Part shown: positions 1 to 8,748 of the stretch, piece by piece
Layout of the letters: each line of letters starts with the position of its first letter
Numbering within the stretch: the stretch's first letter is position 1
Origin: Bin5 sp965232575
GTDB taxonomy: Bacteria; Chloroflexota; Anaerolineae; Caldilineales; Caldilineaceae
NCBI GenBank assembly: GCA_965232575.1
Contig: CBDDPZ010000007.1
Span: 310,001-374,000 of the forward strand
Reading direction: 5' to 3'
DNA length: 64,000 bases
Made by a program: the position numbers and the translations under genes
Notes under the pieces: model-generated
What the model saw: the letters and a program-made list of their open reading frames with translations, nothing else
Database searches by the model: none
What the model was told of the DNA's origin: nothing

Positions 1-807
1 TCAACCTTTTCGAAGGAAACGCTCTACGCAGCCTTCGGTTCCATCTGGCTCGTTTCCGTTATCTTTGTGCTTGTGGGCAGCTACCGTATCGAACCTAGGG
101 CTTCGGAGAGAGCCGCAAAACCTTCCAACAGCGCCGATGATCCTTTGCAGGTGTTGCGTCTGTTGGCGCTCAATCCCCAGGCCCTCCGTTTCTTTGTCTA
201 TCTGATGATCGTGTTGATCAGTATCCATGCACAGGATGTAGTGCTGGAACCGTTCGGAGCCAAGGCATTGGGCATGTCCGTCGCGGCCACCTCCCGTTTG
301 ACTTCGATCTGGGGGACCGGCATCTTTATCACCTTACTGGCTGGGATCATCTTTGTGAAGCGCTGGGGCAAGAGAACCGGAGCCAATGTGGGCGCCTACG
401 TGACCGCTGTTGCCTTCGCCTGTATTATCGCCTCCGGTCTGCTCGGCCAATCGAACCTCTTTTTAGGCTCCGTCTTCCTGCTGGGACTGGGCGGAGGCCT
501 GATGACCGTAAGCAATCTCAGTTTCATGCTGGATATGACTGTGCCCCAGGCTGCCGGCCTCTACATTGGCGCCTGGAGTGTAGCAAATTTCGCCGGTCAG
601 GCCATCGGCAATGTCATCAGCGGCCTGCTTTACGACCTGTTCTTCTGGCTGACGGGCAACCCCCTCATGGGGTATTCAGCCGTCTTCTCTCTGGAAATCG
701 CCGGTCTGCTTCTGGCGGTCTGGCTCTTCCGCTCAATCAGCGTCGAACTGTTCCGACGTCAAGCTGAAGTGCGTCTGCATACCGTTCTCTCCCTTGCCAC
801 TGATTAA
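1..807 (+). CDS. PucC-family (BCD family) MFS transporter, 5' end missing
   Basis: The frame is open from base 1, so 268 residues are visible and the N-terminal half lies outside the window. Six or so hydrophobic segments follow each other, and the stretch QDVVLEPFGAKALGMS is the hallmark loop of the PucC / bacteriochlorophyll delivery (BCD) branch of the major facilitator superfamily, followed by the typical TRLTSIWGTG segment. Characterised PucC proteins help assemble light-harvesting complexes or carry chlorophyll-type pigments, but family members also occur away from photosynthesis genes and no other pigment gene is visible here. Substrate is therefore unknown. It is an inner-membrane protein. 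Family call is firm; function is not. Confidence 0.85.
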   Translation, partial: STFSKETLYAAFGSIWLVSVIFVLVGSYRIEPRASERAAKPSNSADDPLQVLRLLALNPQALRFFVYLMIVLISIHAQDVVLEPFGAKALGMSVAATSRLTSIWGTGIFITLLAGIIFVKRWGKRTGANVGAYVTAVAFACIIASGLLGQSNLFLGSVFLLGLGGGLMTVSNLSFMLDMTVPQAAGLYIGAWSVANFAGQAIGNVISGLLYDLFFWLTGNPLMGYSAVFSLEIAGLLLAVWLFRSISVELFRRQAEVRLHTVLSLATD

Positions 808-1042
808 CGCGCCTGTGCTCCGGTTCTGGGCGTAACCCCATCAGAATTTTTGAGGGCAAGGGTCCGCAGAACGTTGTTCCGCAAAGGCTTCGGCTATGCG
901 CTGAAGCTGTTTTTCTGTGCTATACTGGTTCGCAGAACCGGGTGAATCGACCGAATTTGTCCGCTGCCGGCTTCGGGTCTTCCCAGGCTTGGCAACGGGC
1001 AAAGTGCCGCAGGACTGTCTCCCAGCCCTTGAGGACGGTAGC

Positions 1043-1342
1043 ATGGTCAAAGTCTTACTGAGTTACGATATGCGGGAAGGACACGAAGAAGACTGTCAGC
1101 GTTATGTCGTGCAGACGCTGGCCCCCGGCCTTGCGCAACTGGGTCTGCGCATCACCGACGCTTGGTACACTCTCTGGGGAGAAGCCCCGCAGATCCTCGG
1201 CGGCGGAGTCCTTGAAGACAAAGAAGACGCCGCCCGCATCCTGAGCTCAGACGAGTGGCAGGAACTGATCGCCGGCCTCGAACCGTTCGTCGAAAACTTC
1301 AAAGTTCGGGTCGTTGACGCCAACGGCCGCTTCCAATTCTGA
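1043..1342 (+). CDS. small hypothetical protein, dimeric alpha/beta-barrel-like
   Basis: A 99-residue protein. I chose the ATG at 1043 because GAGG lies 8 bases before it at 1031-1034; an upstream in-frame start at 917 would add 42 residues that look non-conserved. The order (strand MVKVLLSYDM, helix EGHEEDCQRYVVQTLAPGL, then strand ITDAWYTLW) and the closing segment ENFKVRVVD resemble NIPSNAP/ABM-type ferredoxin-like barrels, often dimeric. No catalytic residues can be named. It sits between the transporter and the caspase-like gene on the same strand and overlaps no certain gene. Fold assignment is inference from the pattern only. Confidence 0.6.
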   Translation: MVKVLLSYDMREGHEEDCQRYVVQTLAPGLAQLGLRITDAWYTLWGEAPQILGGGVLEDKEDAARILSSDEWQELIAGLEPFVENFKVRVVDANGRFQF

Positions 1343-1379
1343 GCGGTCTGCCCCCGCGCCGCGTCGCATTGCACACCCT

Positions 1380-2234
1380 ATGGCCCTTGCCCGGACGCTC
1401 AAAAGATCCGCCCTCACCAAACGCCCTCGCAAGGCTTCACTACCACCCGCATATCTGCTCCGCCGCGCCGCGCCGGTTGGCGGCAGACCCCTGGCGTTGA
1501 TCGTCTTTCTGGAAAATGTCGGCCATATCCACGGCGTCAATCTGCCCCACTGGGCGATGACGGCAATCGATTGGGTAACCGAAGAATACGCAAAAATCCT
1601 CCTACGTCTCCTCGGCGCCTACCGCCGCTACCACCGCGTCGTCATCCTTGAAGACAACGCAGCCACCGCCGCCAATCTGACCGGTACCCTCGTCGAGATC
1701 AGCGCCACCCACACCGTCGATCAACTCCTGCTCGTGCATGGACAAGAACGCTGCCTGATCGGGTACAAAGGGCAGGAGCTCGTCGACGCAACCGCGTTCG
1801 ACGAGTTACAGGTACGCTATTTCGAGGATAGCTCTTTGCTCGACCTCCGCATGGTCTACGGAGTAAACTGCTACGGTGCCAGCCTGGCCTCCACCTGGCT
1901 GGCATTGGGCGCACATGCTGTAAACGGCGCGCAGGCCGTCAACTGGCTGCCGGAGCCAAGCCTCAGCCTCTTTCTGCTCAAATGGCTCAACGGCTCACCC
2001 TTCAGTGAAGCCGTGGGATGCAGCGCCCGCCGCGCCCGGACAATCGGCAAACTCCTCTGGCGGGACCGGGCCGACGGCAGCGAACACCCGAACATCACCG
2101 GCAGTCGCCAAATCGTCTACGGCCAGCGCGACGTGACAATCGCCTCGCCAACGGAGAAAACTCGAACCGCTCAATTTACACCAGCTCAAAAAGTCGTCGC
2201 GGCCGCACATCCCCAACTCGCGTCAAGCGGCTAA
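1380..2234 (+). CDS. hypothetical protein with caspase/CHAT-like His-Cys arrangement
   Basis: A 284-residue protein from the ATG at 1380; an in-frame start at 1314 would overlap the preceding gene by 29 bases. After a basic N-terminus there is a Rossmann-like run: strand RPLALIVFLENVGH, strand HRVVILEDNA, strand VDQLLLVHGQ (His120-Gly), and strand LRMVYGVNCYGAS (Cys164), followed by an alternating Gly/Ala helix and WLNGSPFSEAV. In caspases, gingipains and CHAT peptidases the dyad is a His-Gly at the end of one strand and a Cys at the end of the next, with a similar downstream segment. I do not recognise a named family; a peptidase role is inference. The C-terminal tail is low complexity. It is followed 28 bases later by the HD protein. 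Confidence 0.5.
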   Translation: MALARTLKRSALTKRPRKASLPPAYLLRRAAPVGGRPLALIVFLENVGHIHGVNLPHWAMTAIDWVTEEYAKILLRLLGAYRRYHRVVILEDNAATAANLTGTLVEISATHTVDQLLLVHGQERCLIGYKGQELVDATAFDELQVRYFEDSSLLDLRMVYGVNCYGASLASTWLALGAHAVNGAQAVNWLPEPSLSLFLLKWLNGSPFSEAVGCSARRARTIGKLLWRDRADGSEHPNITGSRQIVYGQRDVTIASPTEKTRTAQFTPAQKVVAAAHPQLASSG

Positions 2235-2262
2235 ATCCCAACTGCAGACTAGAGGAGCCGTT

Positions 2263-2850
2263 ATGCCCCTGCCCAGTCGGAAAGAAGCTATACAACTATT
2301 GCATGAATGGGTCGAAAATGAGGGCCTGCGACGCCACATGCTGGCTGTAGAAGCTGCCATGCGCGTCTACGCCCGTCACTATGGCGAAGATGAGGACCTC
2401 TGGGGACTGACAGGTCTGCTCCACGATCTGGACTACGACCACTTTCCCGACATGGACGACCGGGAGAACGGCCATCCTCGCACCGCGCTCCGACTCTTCC
2501 GCCAGCAGGATTTCCCACCGGAATTCATCCACGCCGTCGAAGCCCACGCAACCTTCCTCGGCGTCCCGCGCGAATCGAAACTGGACAAGGCGTTGCTGGC
2601 CTGTGACGAACTGACCGGTCTGATCCTCGCCTGCGCTTACGTGCGCCCTGACAAGGACCTGCGCGGCGTAAGACTCAAATCAGTCAAGAAGAAGTGGAAG
2701 GATAAGCGCTTCACCGCCGCCATCGACCGTGCCGAAAACCTCCATTTCATCGAAGAGTTGGGCGAACCCTTTGATGAACATGTGCAGCGCGTCTTGGACG
2801 CCATGAAAGAAGTCGCCCCCGAACTGGGCCTCTCCGGCGAACAAAACTGA
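2263..2850 (+). CDS. HD-domain (HDIG-type) metal-dependent hydrolase
   Basis: 195 residues with a strong ribosome site AGAGGAG at 2251-2257. The HD signature is seen as His25 (RRHMLAVE), His54-Asp55 (GLLHDLDYD) and Asp115 (ACDELTGLI), the metal ligands of the HD phosphohydrolase superfamily. The small single-domain size and the LACDELTGLI segment fit the widespread HDIG-domain proteins annotated as predicted hydrolases of phosphorylated substrates or nucleotides. Actual substrate is unknown. It ends 36 bases before the convergent molybdenum hydroxylase gene and probably belongs to the same transcript as the upstream gene. Confidence 0.85.
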   Translation: MPLPSRKEAIQLLHEWVENEGLRRHMLAVEAAMRVYARHYGEDEDLWGLTGLLHDLDYDHFPDMDDRENGHPRTALRLFRQQDFPPEFIHAVEAHATFLGVPRESKLDKALLACDELTGLILACAYVRPDKDLRGVRLKSVKKKWKDKRFTAAIDRAENLHFIEELGEPFDEHVQRVLDAMKEVAPELGLSGEQN

Positions 2851-2886
2851 CCGCACTCGTAGCGTATAATCGGGCCGCCCCTCAGA

Positions 2887-5205
2887 TCAGGATCCACCCC
2901 CTGCCAGCGCGCCCAGAACACGTTCCGGCGTCATCGGCAGTGTGCGGATGCGCCTGCCCGTAGCCTCCGCAAACGCGTTCGCAATCGCCGCACCCACCGG
3001 TGCGATCGGCGGTTCGCCCATGCCATACGGCGTCTTGATCCCCGTGTCCACAAGTACGGACCGGACGTCCGGCGCCTCACGCATCGTCAGCAACGGGTAG
3101 CTCTCGAAATTGTTCAATTCCAGGCGACCGTCCTTCACATACGCCTGCTCGATCAGCGTCGACCCCACGCCCCACATCACGTTCCCCTCTATCTGGGCCT
3201 TCGCCCCATTGGGGTTGACCACCAGCCCACAGTCTACCGCGCAGGCCACCTCATGGACGCTGATCTCGCCGGACGCTTCGTCCACCGATATCTCCGCAAC
3301 CTCCGCCACCATCGTGTTCGACATGTGACAGGCAATACCCCGCGCCCGCCCGCCCGGCAGCGGCTTCCCCCAGTTGCTCAACTCGGCCACCGCCTCCAGC
3401 ACCGACCTCATGCGCCCGCCTGCACGACTGTCCGGCAGATGATCGAGCCGGAACTGCAGTGGGTCCGCGCCGGCCGCTGCGGCCAGCTCATCGATAAAGC
3501 TTTCCACCGCAAACGTGTTGGGGAATAGACCTAGTCCGCGCCACCAGCCTGTCCAGACCGGCAGTGTTCTGCGCCATGCCGTAACCGTGCGGTTGGGTAT
3601 ATCATACTCGATACGCGCCGCAACGGTCGCGCCGAAGTCCGCACCCATGACAAAGGATAGAAAACCCGGCAGGAAACTGAATGCGACGTCGCTGCTCCCC
3701 TGCCGGTGTTCCACAGCGATGATCCGCCCGCTCTCGTCCAGCGCGCCGGAAAGAACATTTTTTGTCGGCGGCCGCAGGTATCCGTAGTGCATCGCCTCGA
3801 CCCGGTCCCAGCCTACATGGACCGGCGCGCCGGTCGCCCTGGAAAGACGCGCCGCCTCGATCGCGACCCGCGTATCCAGCTTGCTGCCAAAACCGCCGCC
3901 AAGATAGGTTGGAACGACCTGTACATTCTCACCTTCCACCCCGAGCGCCTCGGCGATCTGATCCTTGGCCCGCTCCTGAGACTGCGTCGAGACCCACACG
4001 CGCACCTGCCCGTCCCGAAAATCCGCCAGCGCAGCCGGCGCCTCCAATGGCGCCTGCACGGCAAATGGCGAATAGTAGGTGGCCGTGATTGTGGACCCCC
4101 TCTCCAGCACGCCCGCAGCATTGCCCTCACGTTGGATCGTGACACCGCCCTCCCCTGCCGGCTCGATCAGCGCTTCGATCTCCTCCTGCTGCCAAAGATG
4201 CCCTTCATCCCACTCCGTCTCCATCGCCTTCACCGCCGACCAGGCCGCGCTGCGCGATCGTGCCACCACGCCCGCAAAGTCGCTTTCCACGTCGATCACG
4301 AACTCTTCGACGCCCTCAATCGCGGCCGCCTCGCCCGGTGACGCGCTCAGCAGTTTCGCCTCCAGCGTCGGCGGCCGCGCGACAGCGCCGTAAAGCATGT
4401 CTGGCATGCGCATGTCGTAACCGTATACCGCCCGCCCTGTCACCTTGTCGGGAACGTCAATGCGCGCAACCGGCTGTCCGATGACGGTAAATTCATCCGC
4501 CGGCTTCAGCCCCAATGCCTCCTCCCCAGGAAGGTCCCAGCTCGAAATTGCCGCCGCCAAACTGTAGAAGTCAGCGCGCTTATCAGGACTGTCGGCGACC
4601 GCAAACCCCCTCCCTTCAACTCGCAGCGCAGCCTCAGACACCCCCAACACAGCTGACGCCTCCAATTGCAGCAGACTCCGCAGCCCCGCCGCCGCTTTGC
4701 GCAGCGGGTCATAGCTTGCGGCAACCGACAAGCTGCCGCCCGTGCCGAAACCGTCCACCAACTCTGAAGTGGTATCGGCCTGCTCCACAACCAGGTCGTC
4801 CCAACCGATGCCCAGCTCCTCAACCGCAATCTGTGCAATCGAAGTGTGAACACCCTGACCCATCTCCACTTTGACCAGCGAAAGACGAATCCGGCTGTCC
4901 TCTAACACCTCCAGCCAAAGAGGTGGGTCACTGGCCAACTGCATGAAACTGCTGTCAGCCGGTTCACTGCTGGTCAGGCTTTCCGCCATATACAGATGGA
5001 GAGCCGGTCTGCCGAAGTACGCGCCCACGGCCAAGCTGGCCCCCGCCGCCCCCAGTCCGATCAGAAAACCGCGTCGCGAGAGTCCCCAGCGCCGTTTCCG
5101 CGGCGGGGCAGGGTCGGCCCTATTCGTTACTTCTTCTCCGCTGTTTTCCTCTGTCGAGTCGGCCTGCGCCCCGCCCGGTTCGTTGGAATCGCGTTCCTGC
5201 GTCAT
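2887..5205 (-). CDS. molybdopterin-binding hydroxylase large subunit, IorB-like, Tat-exported
   Basis: 772 residues from the ATG at 5205, chosen because it overlaps the stop of the 2Fe-2S subunit gene as ATGA (translational coupling). A Tat signal, SRRGFLIGLGAAGASLAVG, follows an acidic N-terminus, so the enzyme should be periplasmic or outer-face. The body carries xanthine-dehydrogenase-family segments: LYGAVARPP, a GGGFGSK loop that binds the molybdopterin cytosine dinucleotide cofactor, and a C-terminal GMGEPPIAPVGAAIANA with the Glu used in hydroxylation. Size and Tat signal fit the isoquinoline 1-oxidoreductase beta / aldehyde dehydrogenase type. There is no FAD subunit nearby, so electrons probably go to a membrane acceptor. 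The substrate cannot be read from sequence. Confidence 0.9.
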   Translation of the reverse strand: MTQERDSNEPGGAQADSTEENSGEEVTNRADPAPPRKRRWGLSRRGFLIGLGAAGASLAVGAYFGRPALHLYMAESLTSSEPADSSFMQLASDPPLWLEVLEDSRIRLSLVKVEMGQGVHTSIAQIAVEELGIGWDDLVVEQADTTSELVDGFGTGGSLSVAASYDPLRKAAAGLRSLLQLEASAVLGVSEAALRVEGRGFAVADSPDKRADFYSLAAAISSWDLPGEEALGLKPADEFTVIGQPVARIDVPDKVTGRAVYGYDMRMPDMLYGAVARPPTLEAKLLSASPGEAAAIEGVEEFVIDVESDFAGVVARSRSAAWSAVKAMETEWDEGHLWQQEEIEALIEPAGEGGVTIQREGNAAGVLERGSTITATYYSPFAVQAPLEAPAALADFRDGQVRVWVSTQSQERAKDQIAEALGVEGENVQVVPTYLGGGFGSKLDTRVAIEAARLSRATGAPVHVGWDRVEAMHYGYLRPPTKNVLSGALDESGRIIAVEHRQGSSDVAFSFLPGFLSFVMGADFGATVAARIEYDIPNRTVTAWRRTLPVWTGWWRGLGLFPNTFAVESFIDELAAAAGADPLQFRLDHLPDSRAGGRMRSVLEAVAELSNWGKPLPGGRARGIACHMSNTMVAEVAEISVDEASGEISVHEVACAVDCGLVVNPNGAKAQIEGNVMWGVGSTLIEQAYVKDGRLELNNFESYPLLTMREAPDVRSVLVDTGIKTPYGMGEPPIAPVGAAIANAFAEATGRRIRTLPMTPERVLGALAGGGS

Positions 5206-5690
5206 GTCGCGACCTCCTCCGCACCTGCCATCCCGGCCGCCTGTTGGACCGCCTGCCGGATGCGCACATAGCAGCCGCAGCGGCAATAGTTCCCGCTCAT
5301 GGCGCGCGCAGTCTCCTCTTCAGATGGCTGCGGATTCTGTGCCAGGAACGAGGCCGCCTGCATGATCTGCCCGCTCATGCACCAGCCGCACTGCGGTACC
5401 TGGTGATCGATAAATGACTGCTGAACCGGATGCAGCGTGATCGTACCGCCGCCGTCGGTCTCGGCCAGTCCCTCAATCGTCCGGATGTCGGCCCCCGCAA
5501 CTGCAGCCAGTGGCATCAGACACGATCGAACCGCCGCGCCGTTGATATGCACCGTACACGCGCCGCAGATACCGATACCGCAACCGAACTTGGTACCGGT
5601 CAGCCCCAACCAGTCCCGCAGTACCCACAGCAGCCTTTCCTCTGCCGGGACATCCAGCGTATAGCTTGTTCCATTCACCTTCAGTTCCAT
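5202..5690 (-). CDS. (2Fe-2S)-binding subunit of molybdenum hydroxylase, IorA-like
   Basis: 162 residues. The N-terminal plant-type ferredoxin motif CGIGICGACTVHING and the C-terminal helical domain motifs QCGWCMSGQ and CRCGCYVR supply the eight cysteines for the two 2Fe-2S clusters typical of this family. It is the upstream gene of the pair and overlaps the large subunit by 4 bases. An AGGAG lies about 13 bases before the start. Together they form an alpha/beta hydroxylase that inserts oxygen from water into N-heterocycles or aldehydes. Confidence 0.93.
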   Translation of the reverse strand: MELKVNGTSYTLDVPAEERLLWVLRDWLGLTGTKFGCGIGICGACTVHINGAAVRSCLMPLAAVAGADIRTIEGLAETDGGGTITLHPVQQSFIDHQVPQCGWCMSGQIMQAASFLAQNPQPSEEETARAMSGNYCRCGCYVRIRQAVQQAAGMAGAEEVAT

Positions 5691-5717
5691 GCCTATACTC
5701 TCCTGAGCACTCTCACT

Positions 5718-6458
5718 CTACAACATCATCTCCCGTCCCGGCTTCGCGTCGAGCGAGCCGCCCAGATCCACCAGCGCCGCGCCGATCGTCCGTAAGCAGC
5801 CCTCCAGGTCGGTAGCAATCTGGCTCTCGGGGATTCGCAGAATCGTCCAGCGGTCCGCCGGCTCAGGCACCTCTCGCATATCATTGGCGTCTTCAAGTTG
5901 GATTCCAAGATGGCCGTTGCGCACTCGCAGGGCGATGTCCACCGGCCAATTACCGGCCAACCGGTTTGGCAGCGGCCTCAGCCGGTTGGCCCGCAACGCG
6001 CTCCACAGCGTTTGGAAAGGTTCTCCCTCCAGCTTGAGCTCCGTCACATCCTTGGCGCTCAGCAGACGCTCCAACGTCGTGTGGATAAAGGTCAGGCGCC
6101 TGAATGTAGTCGCCGGAACCGGCTGCGCCAATCGCATCAGCGGGCCGATTTCAATGCGGAAATAATACTCCTCCGCCCGCGCATGGTCTGCCTCATCCGG
6201 CAGCAACTCCGCCCGCGACAACAGCTGATACCGGCGGATCGCAGCATAGTAGCTGATTGTCCGCGCCTCCGTTTCGTTCTCGAAAGCGTTCGTCTGATAA
6301 AACGCCAAATAGTCGGCGCCAACTCGCCGCGGCGCCCGCCGCTGCGGAACGCGGTACCAGCCCTCCGATGCCGCCCGCCGCAAATCGGCCCGATTGTTGA
6401 CTACTGCGACCAGGACTGTCCGCTTGAGATTGTAGGGGTCTGTATATTCTTGGGACAT
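5718..6458 (-). CDS. uncharacterised protein downstream of uvsE, possible PUA/EVE-like plus degenerate nuclease-like fold
   Basis: 246 residues starting 28 bases after uvsE, so probably co-transcribed. The N-terminal 140 residues (VAVVNNRADLRRAASEGWYRVP, then a segment with LAFYQTNAF and a Tyr-rich stretch) look like a small-ligand beta domain. The C-terminal part, PVDIALRVRNGHLGIQL followed by RWTILRIPESQI and a closing helix, has the strand-loop-strand order of Vsr/DUF559 PD-(D/E)XK nucleases (VD...ExDG...GWxVLR). The usual acidic/Gly active-site strand here reads GIQLEDAND, so catalysis may be lost. Both domain ideas are inference; I do not recognise a named family. Confidence 0.6.
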   Translation of the reverse strand: MSQEYTDPYNLKRTVLVAVVNNRADLRRAASEGWYRVPQRRAPRRVGADYLAFYQTNAFENETEARTISYYAAIRRYQLLSRAELLPDEADHARAEEYYFRIEIGPLMRLAQPVPATTFRRLTFIHTTLERLLSAKDVTELKLEGEPFQTLWSALRANRLRPLPNRLAGNWPVDIALRVRNGHLGIQLEDANDMREVPEPADRWTILRIPESQIATDLEGCLRTIGAALVDLGGSLDAKPGREMML

Positions 6459-6485
6459 TTCCCGGTCGTTACGCCTTATTGTGCC

Positions 6486-7451
6486 TCATTGTACATGCTG
6501 CGCCAGATTCGGCGCGTACTTGCTGATCTGCTTACGCAGGCGTAGCAGCGCTACGTCCTTCGCCTTGGCCTCCAGCATCACATCAAACGACCGCAATCGC
6601 GCCGCGACCGCCGCCTGCAGCAGGTCGATGACTTCAAACGGGTGCAGAAAGTCGCTGTGCTGATGCGGCAGCGGCATCTGTACGCGGGCCTCGCCATCGC
6701 GATAGAGTGTACGCACCGCCGTGCGCGGGCTGCTGACATGGATCTTCGGATGTACATTCTCCGGCCAAGTCGCCAGAGCAATCTTCAGCGCATCCAACTG
6801 CGGGATCGCATCCGGGTTGTGGCAACGGTGGTGGAGGGTATCCAGGACAACCGGGATTCCTGTCCGCCGGTGCACCCACAGCACATCCCGCAGACTGAAC
6901 TGCCGGTCTCCGTTCTCCAGGACCAGACGTCTCCGCACATTGTCCGGTAGCAAATTGGCCGCACGCGCGAACCGATCCAGTGCCGCCGGAACGTCCGCGT
7001 AGCCTCCCCCCACGTGAATCACAACCACGCTGGACGCGTCCAGCCCCATCCCATCCAGAAGAGAAGTCGCTGCAGCCAGCTCCAGACTGGAACGCGCCGC
7101 CAAATCAGGATCCGGGTGGCTCAACTGCACGTAAAAGCCCGGATGCAACGTCAAGCGCACGCTCTGCTGCCGCGCCAAATCGCCTATCGTAGCCAGTTCT
7201 GTCGAACATTCGTCGAGCTGATCGTGAAACGCCGGCAGGTCCGGGTGGGTCAGATAGGGGGCAAGCTGGCCGGCCATTCGATAAAACTGGATCTCCCTTC
7301 GCTCCAGATAGAGAAAAATGTCGCGCAGATAGACCAGACTGACGCTCAAGTGGGGTTGGTTCTGCCAGCGTCGGCTGTCATGCGAGCGCAGCCCCGCTGC
7401 ACCCAACACCTTGACCGGAAAGCCCAACCGGACCCGCGTCTCATTCGGCAT
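6486..7451 (-). CDS. uvsE: UV DNA damage endonuclease UvsE/UvdE
   Basis: 321 residues, the normal bacterial length. UvdE nicks DNA 5' of cyclobutane dimers, 6-4 photoproducts and some abasic sites in an alternative excision pathway. It is a TIM barrel with metal ligands; visible family motifs, in order, are LTLHPGFY, VIHVGGGY, LVLENGDR, VVLDTLHHRCHN, PKIHVSSPR, HSDFL and FDVMLEAKAKD. The start at 7451 gives the conserved N-terminus (VRLGFPVKV). It leads a probable two-gene unit with the uncharacterised protein that follows. No regulatory site is evident upstream. Confidence 0.93.
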   Translation of the reverse strand: MPNETRVRLGFPVKVLGAAGLRSHDSRRWQNQPHLSVSLVYLRDIFLYLERREIQFYRMAGQLAPYLTHPDLPAFHDQLDECSTELATIGDLARQQSVRLTLHPGFYVQLSHPDPDLAARSSLELAAATSLLDGMGLDASSVVVIHVGGGYADVPAALDRFARAANLLPDNVRRRLVLENGDRQFSLRDVLWVHRRTGIPVVLDTLHHRCHNPDAIPQLDALKIALATWPENVHPKIHVSSPRTAVRTLYRDGEARVQMPLPHQHSDFLHPFEVIDLLQAAVAARLRSFDVMLEAKAKDVALLRLRKQISKYAPNLAQHVQ

Positions 7452-7908
7452 GGGTTGGTTGGGCCTTCTATCTCAGATTGGGGAACGTGATACTGTGAGG
7501 AAAGGAGGAGATTCTATTGTGCACGTAGTCCATCTTGAATTCGCTCGGGGGCAACCAACTCTGACAGTACCGCACCGTTCCATGGCCCTTCACAAGCTAT
7601 ACTTTTCGGCCCGAACACAGCCTATCATAGCAACAGCCCACCTTCCAATTTCCTCAATGTTTGCACGGGTGCACGTTCAATCCGGTTTCAAGTCCATTCA
7701 CCCGACCGTCATCCCGAGGGTGCCATCGTCTCGACCGTCGACTGCGTACCCGACCAGAGACGCGCCCCAAATCTAATTGTGATTTTGGGGGATTAAAGGC
7801 AACTGCCGTTGCAGTTAATCAGCGGTTCATCCCTGAATCCCGGAAATCACAGTTCAGACAATCGCGTTGTCAACCCTTTAACAGTTCGCATCGGGCTCTC
7901 AGCCTTTC
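7452..7908. other. intergenic stretch without a gene
   Basis: About 450 bases between uvsE and the DedA gene's 3' end. I see no credible coding frame or RNA gene. The right half holds an interrupted copy of a palindromic repeat (see 7778-7856) and an AACTGC/GCAGTT hairpin inside it. Confidence 0.6.
7778..7856. repeat. interrupted copy of a dispersed palindromic repeat
   Basis: The left part at 7778-7790 (TGTGATTTTGGGG) and the right part at 7840-7856 (CCGGAAATCACAGTTCA) are identical to the two halves of a compact element at 33367-33398. Here the halves are separated by 49 bases that include ACTGC-cgtt-GCAGT. The outer arms TGTGATTT and AAATCACA are complementary. Confidence 0.6.
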
Positions 7909-8748
7909 CTACCAATCGAGGAGATACGCATCTCTGCGGCGGCCTCTGCGTCCGGCAACCCTCACCATAGCCAACTCCGGCCGCATCGGTGCAACGACAT
8001 GGCTGATGCTTCCGGCGGCCATACTGCCGTAATTGTGCAGAATCGGAGCAACCTCCGTGTGATAAGAAACGTAGGCATCGGGCCAGGACACTGGAAGTCT
8101 CCATCCGGCACCATGCAGCCTTCGAGTAGCCCCTTTGGTCGACCGGCCGGCTTTCAGACGACGCGCCGCCAACAGCATCGGGACCAGCAGCGCCAGCCCA
8201 CCTGCCAGCGGCAGATAATGCAGACCTGACTCCACCTGGCGCACCACCTCCGTCGTCTGGTAACCGATCACCGCCAGCTCCGGCACCCACAGCAGCTCAC
8301 CCAATAGGACGATGGGAAACCAGCGGCGGAAAGGTACACGCGCCATGCCTGCCGCAACGAGCACCGGAATCACAAGCGCAGAAAACGCTTTGGCGGCGAA
8401 CAGCAGTCTGGGCCCGTGCTCCTGCATCTCCGACTGTAGCTGCTCCAGGTGATGGCGCCGCAGCCCCAGCCAGCGGCCATAGCGTAATACCGGCTCTTTC
8501 CCATAATTGTAGCCGAGTAAGTACCACAGGCCGTCAGCAACGATGCCCCCAACAATTGCGCAGATCATCACCAGCGGCAAGCGCATATACCCCAGTGAAG
8601 CCGCGACCGCCGCCAGCAGCGTCACAATCCGCCCCTCTAGGATCACAAGCCCGGTCAGTAGCGGATAGCTCCAAACGCCCCATTCCTGCAGGCCCTCGCT
8701 GCGTAACAGATTCAAGACCGTATCGAATATCTCGGAAATTACGTTCAT
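7909..8748 (-). CDS. DedA/VTT-domain membrane protein
   Basis: 279 residues with about five hydrophobic segments. The order is an N-terminal amphipathic helix, the segment VILEGRIVTLLAAVAASLGYM with the acidic residue of DedA proteins, GGIVADGLWYLLGYNYG, and a basic loop. DedA/SNARE-associated (VTT) proteins are half-transporter-like lipid scramblases or flippases for phosphatidylethanolamine or C55 carriers. The region after residue 205 is Arg-rich and not typical. Its ATG overlaps the stop of the DUF2071 gene as ATGA, so the two are coupled. Family call is good; the C-terminal extension is unexplained. Confidence 0.78.
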   Translation of the reverse strand: MNVISEIFDTVLNLLRSEGLQEWGVWSYPLLTGLVILEGRIVTLLAAVAASLGYMRLPLVMICAIVGGIVADGLWYLLGYNYGKEPVLRYGRWLGLRRHHLEQLQSEMQEHGPRLLFAAKAFSALVIPVLVAAGMARVPFRRWFPIVLLGELLWVPELAVIGYQTTEVVRQVESGLHYLPLAGGLALLVPMLLAARRLKAGRSTKGATRRLHGAGWRLPVSWPDAYVSYHTEVAPILHNYGSMAAGSISHVVAPMRPELAMVRVAGRRGRRRDAYLLDW

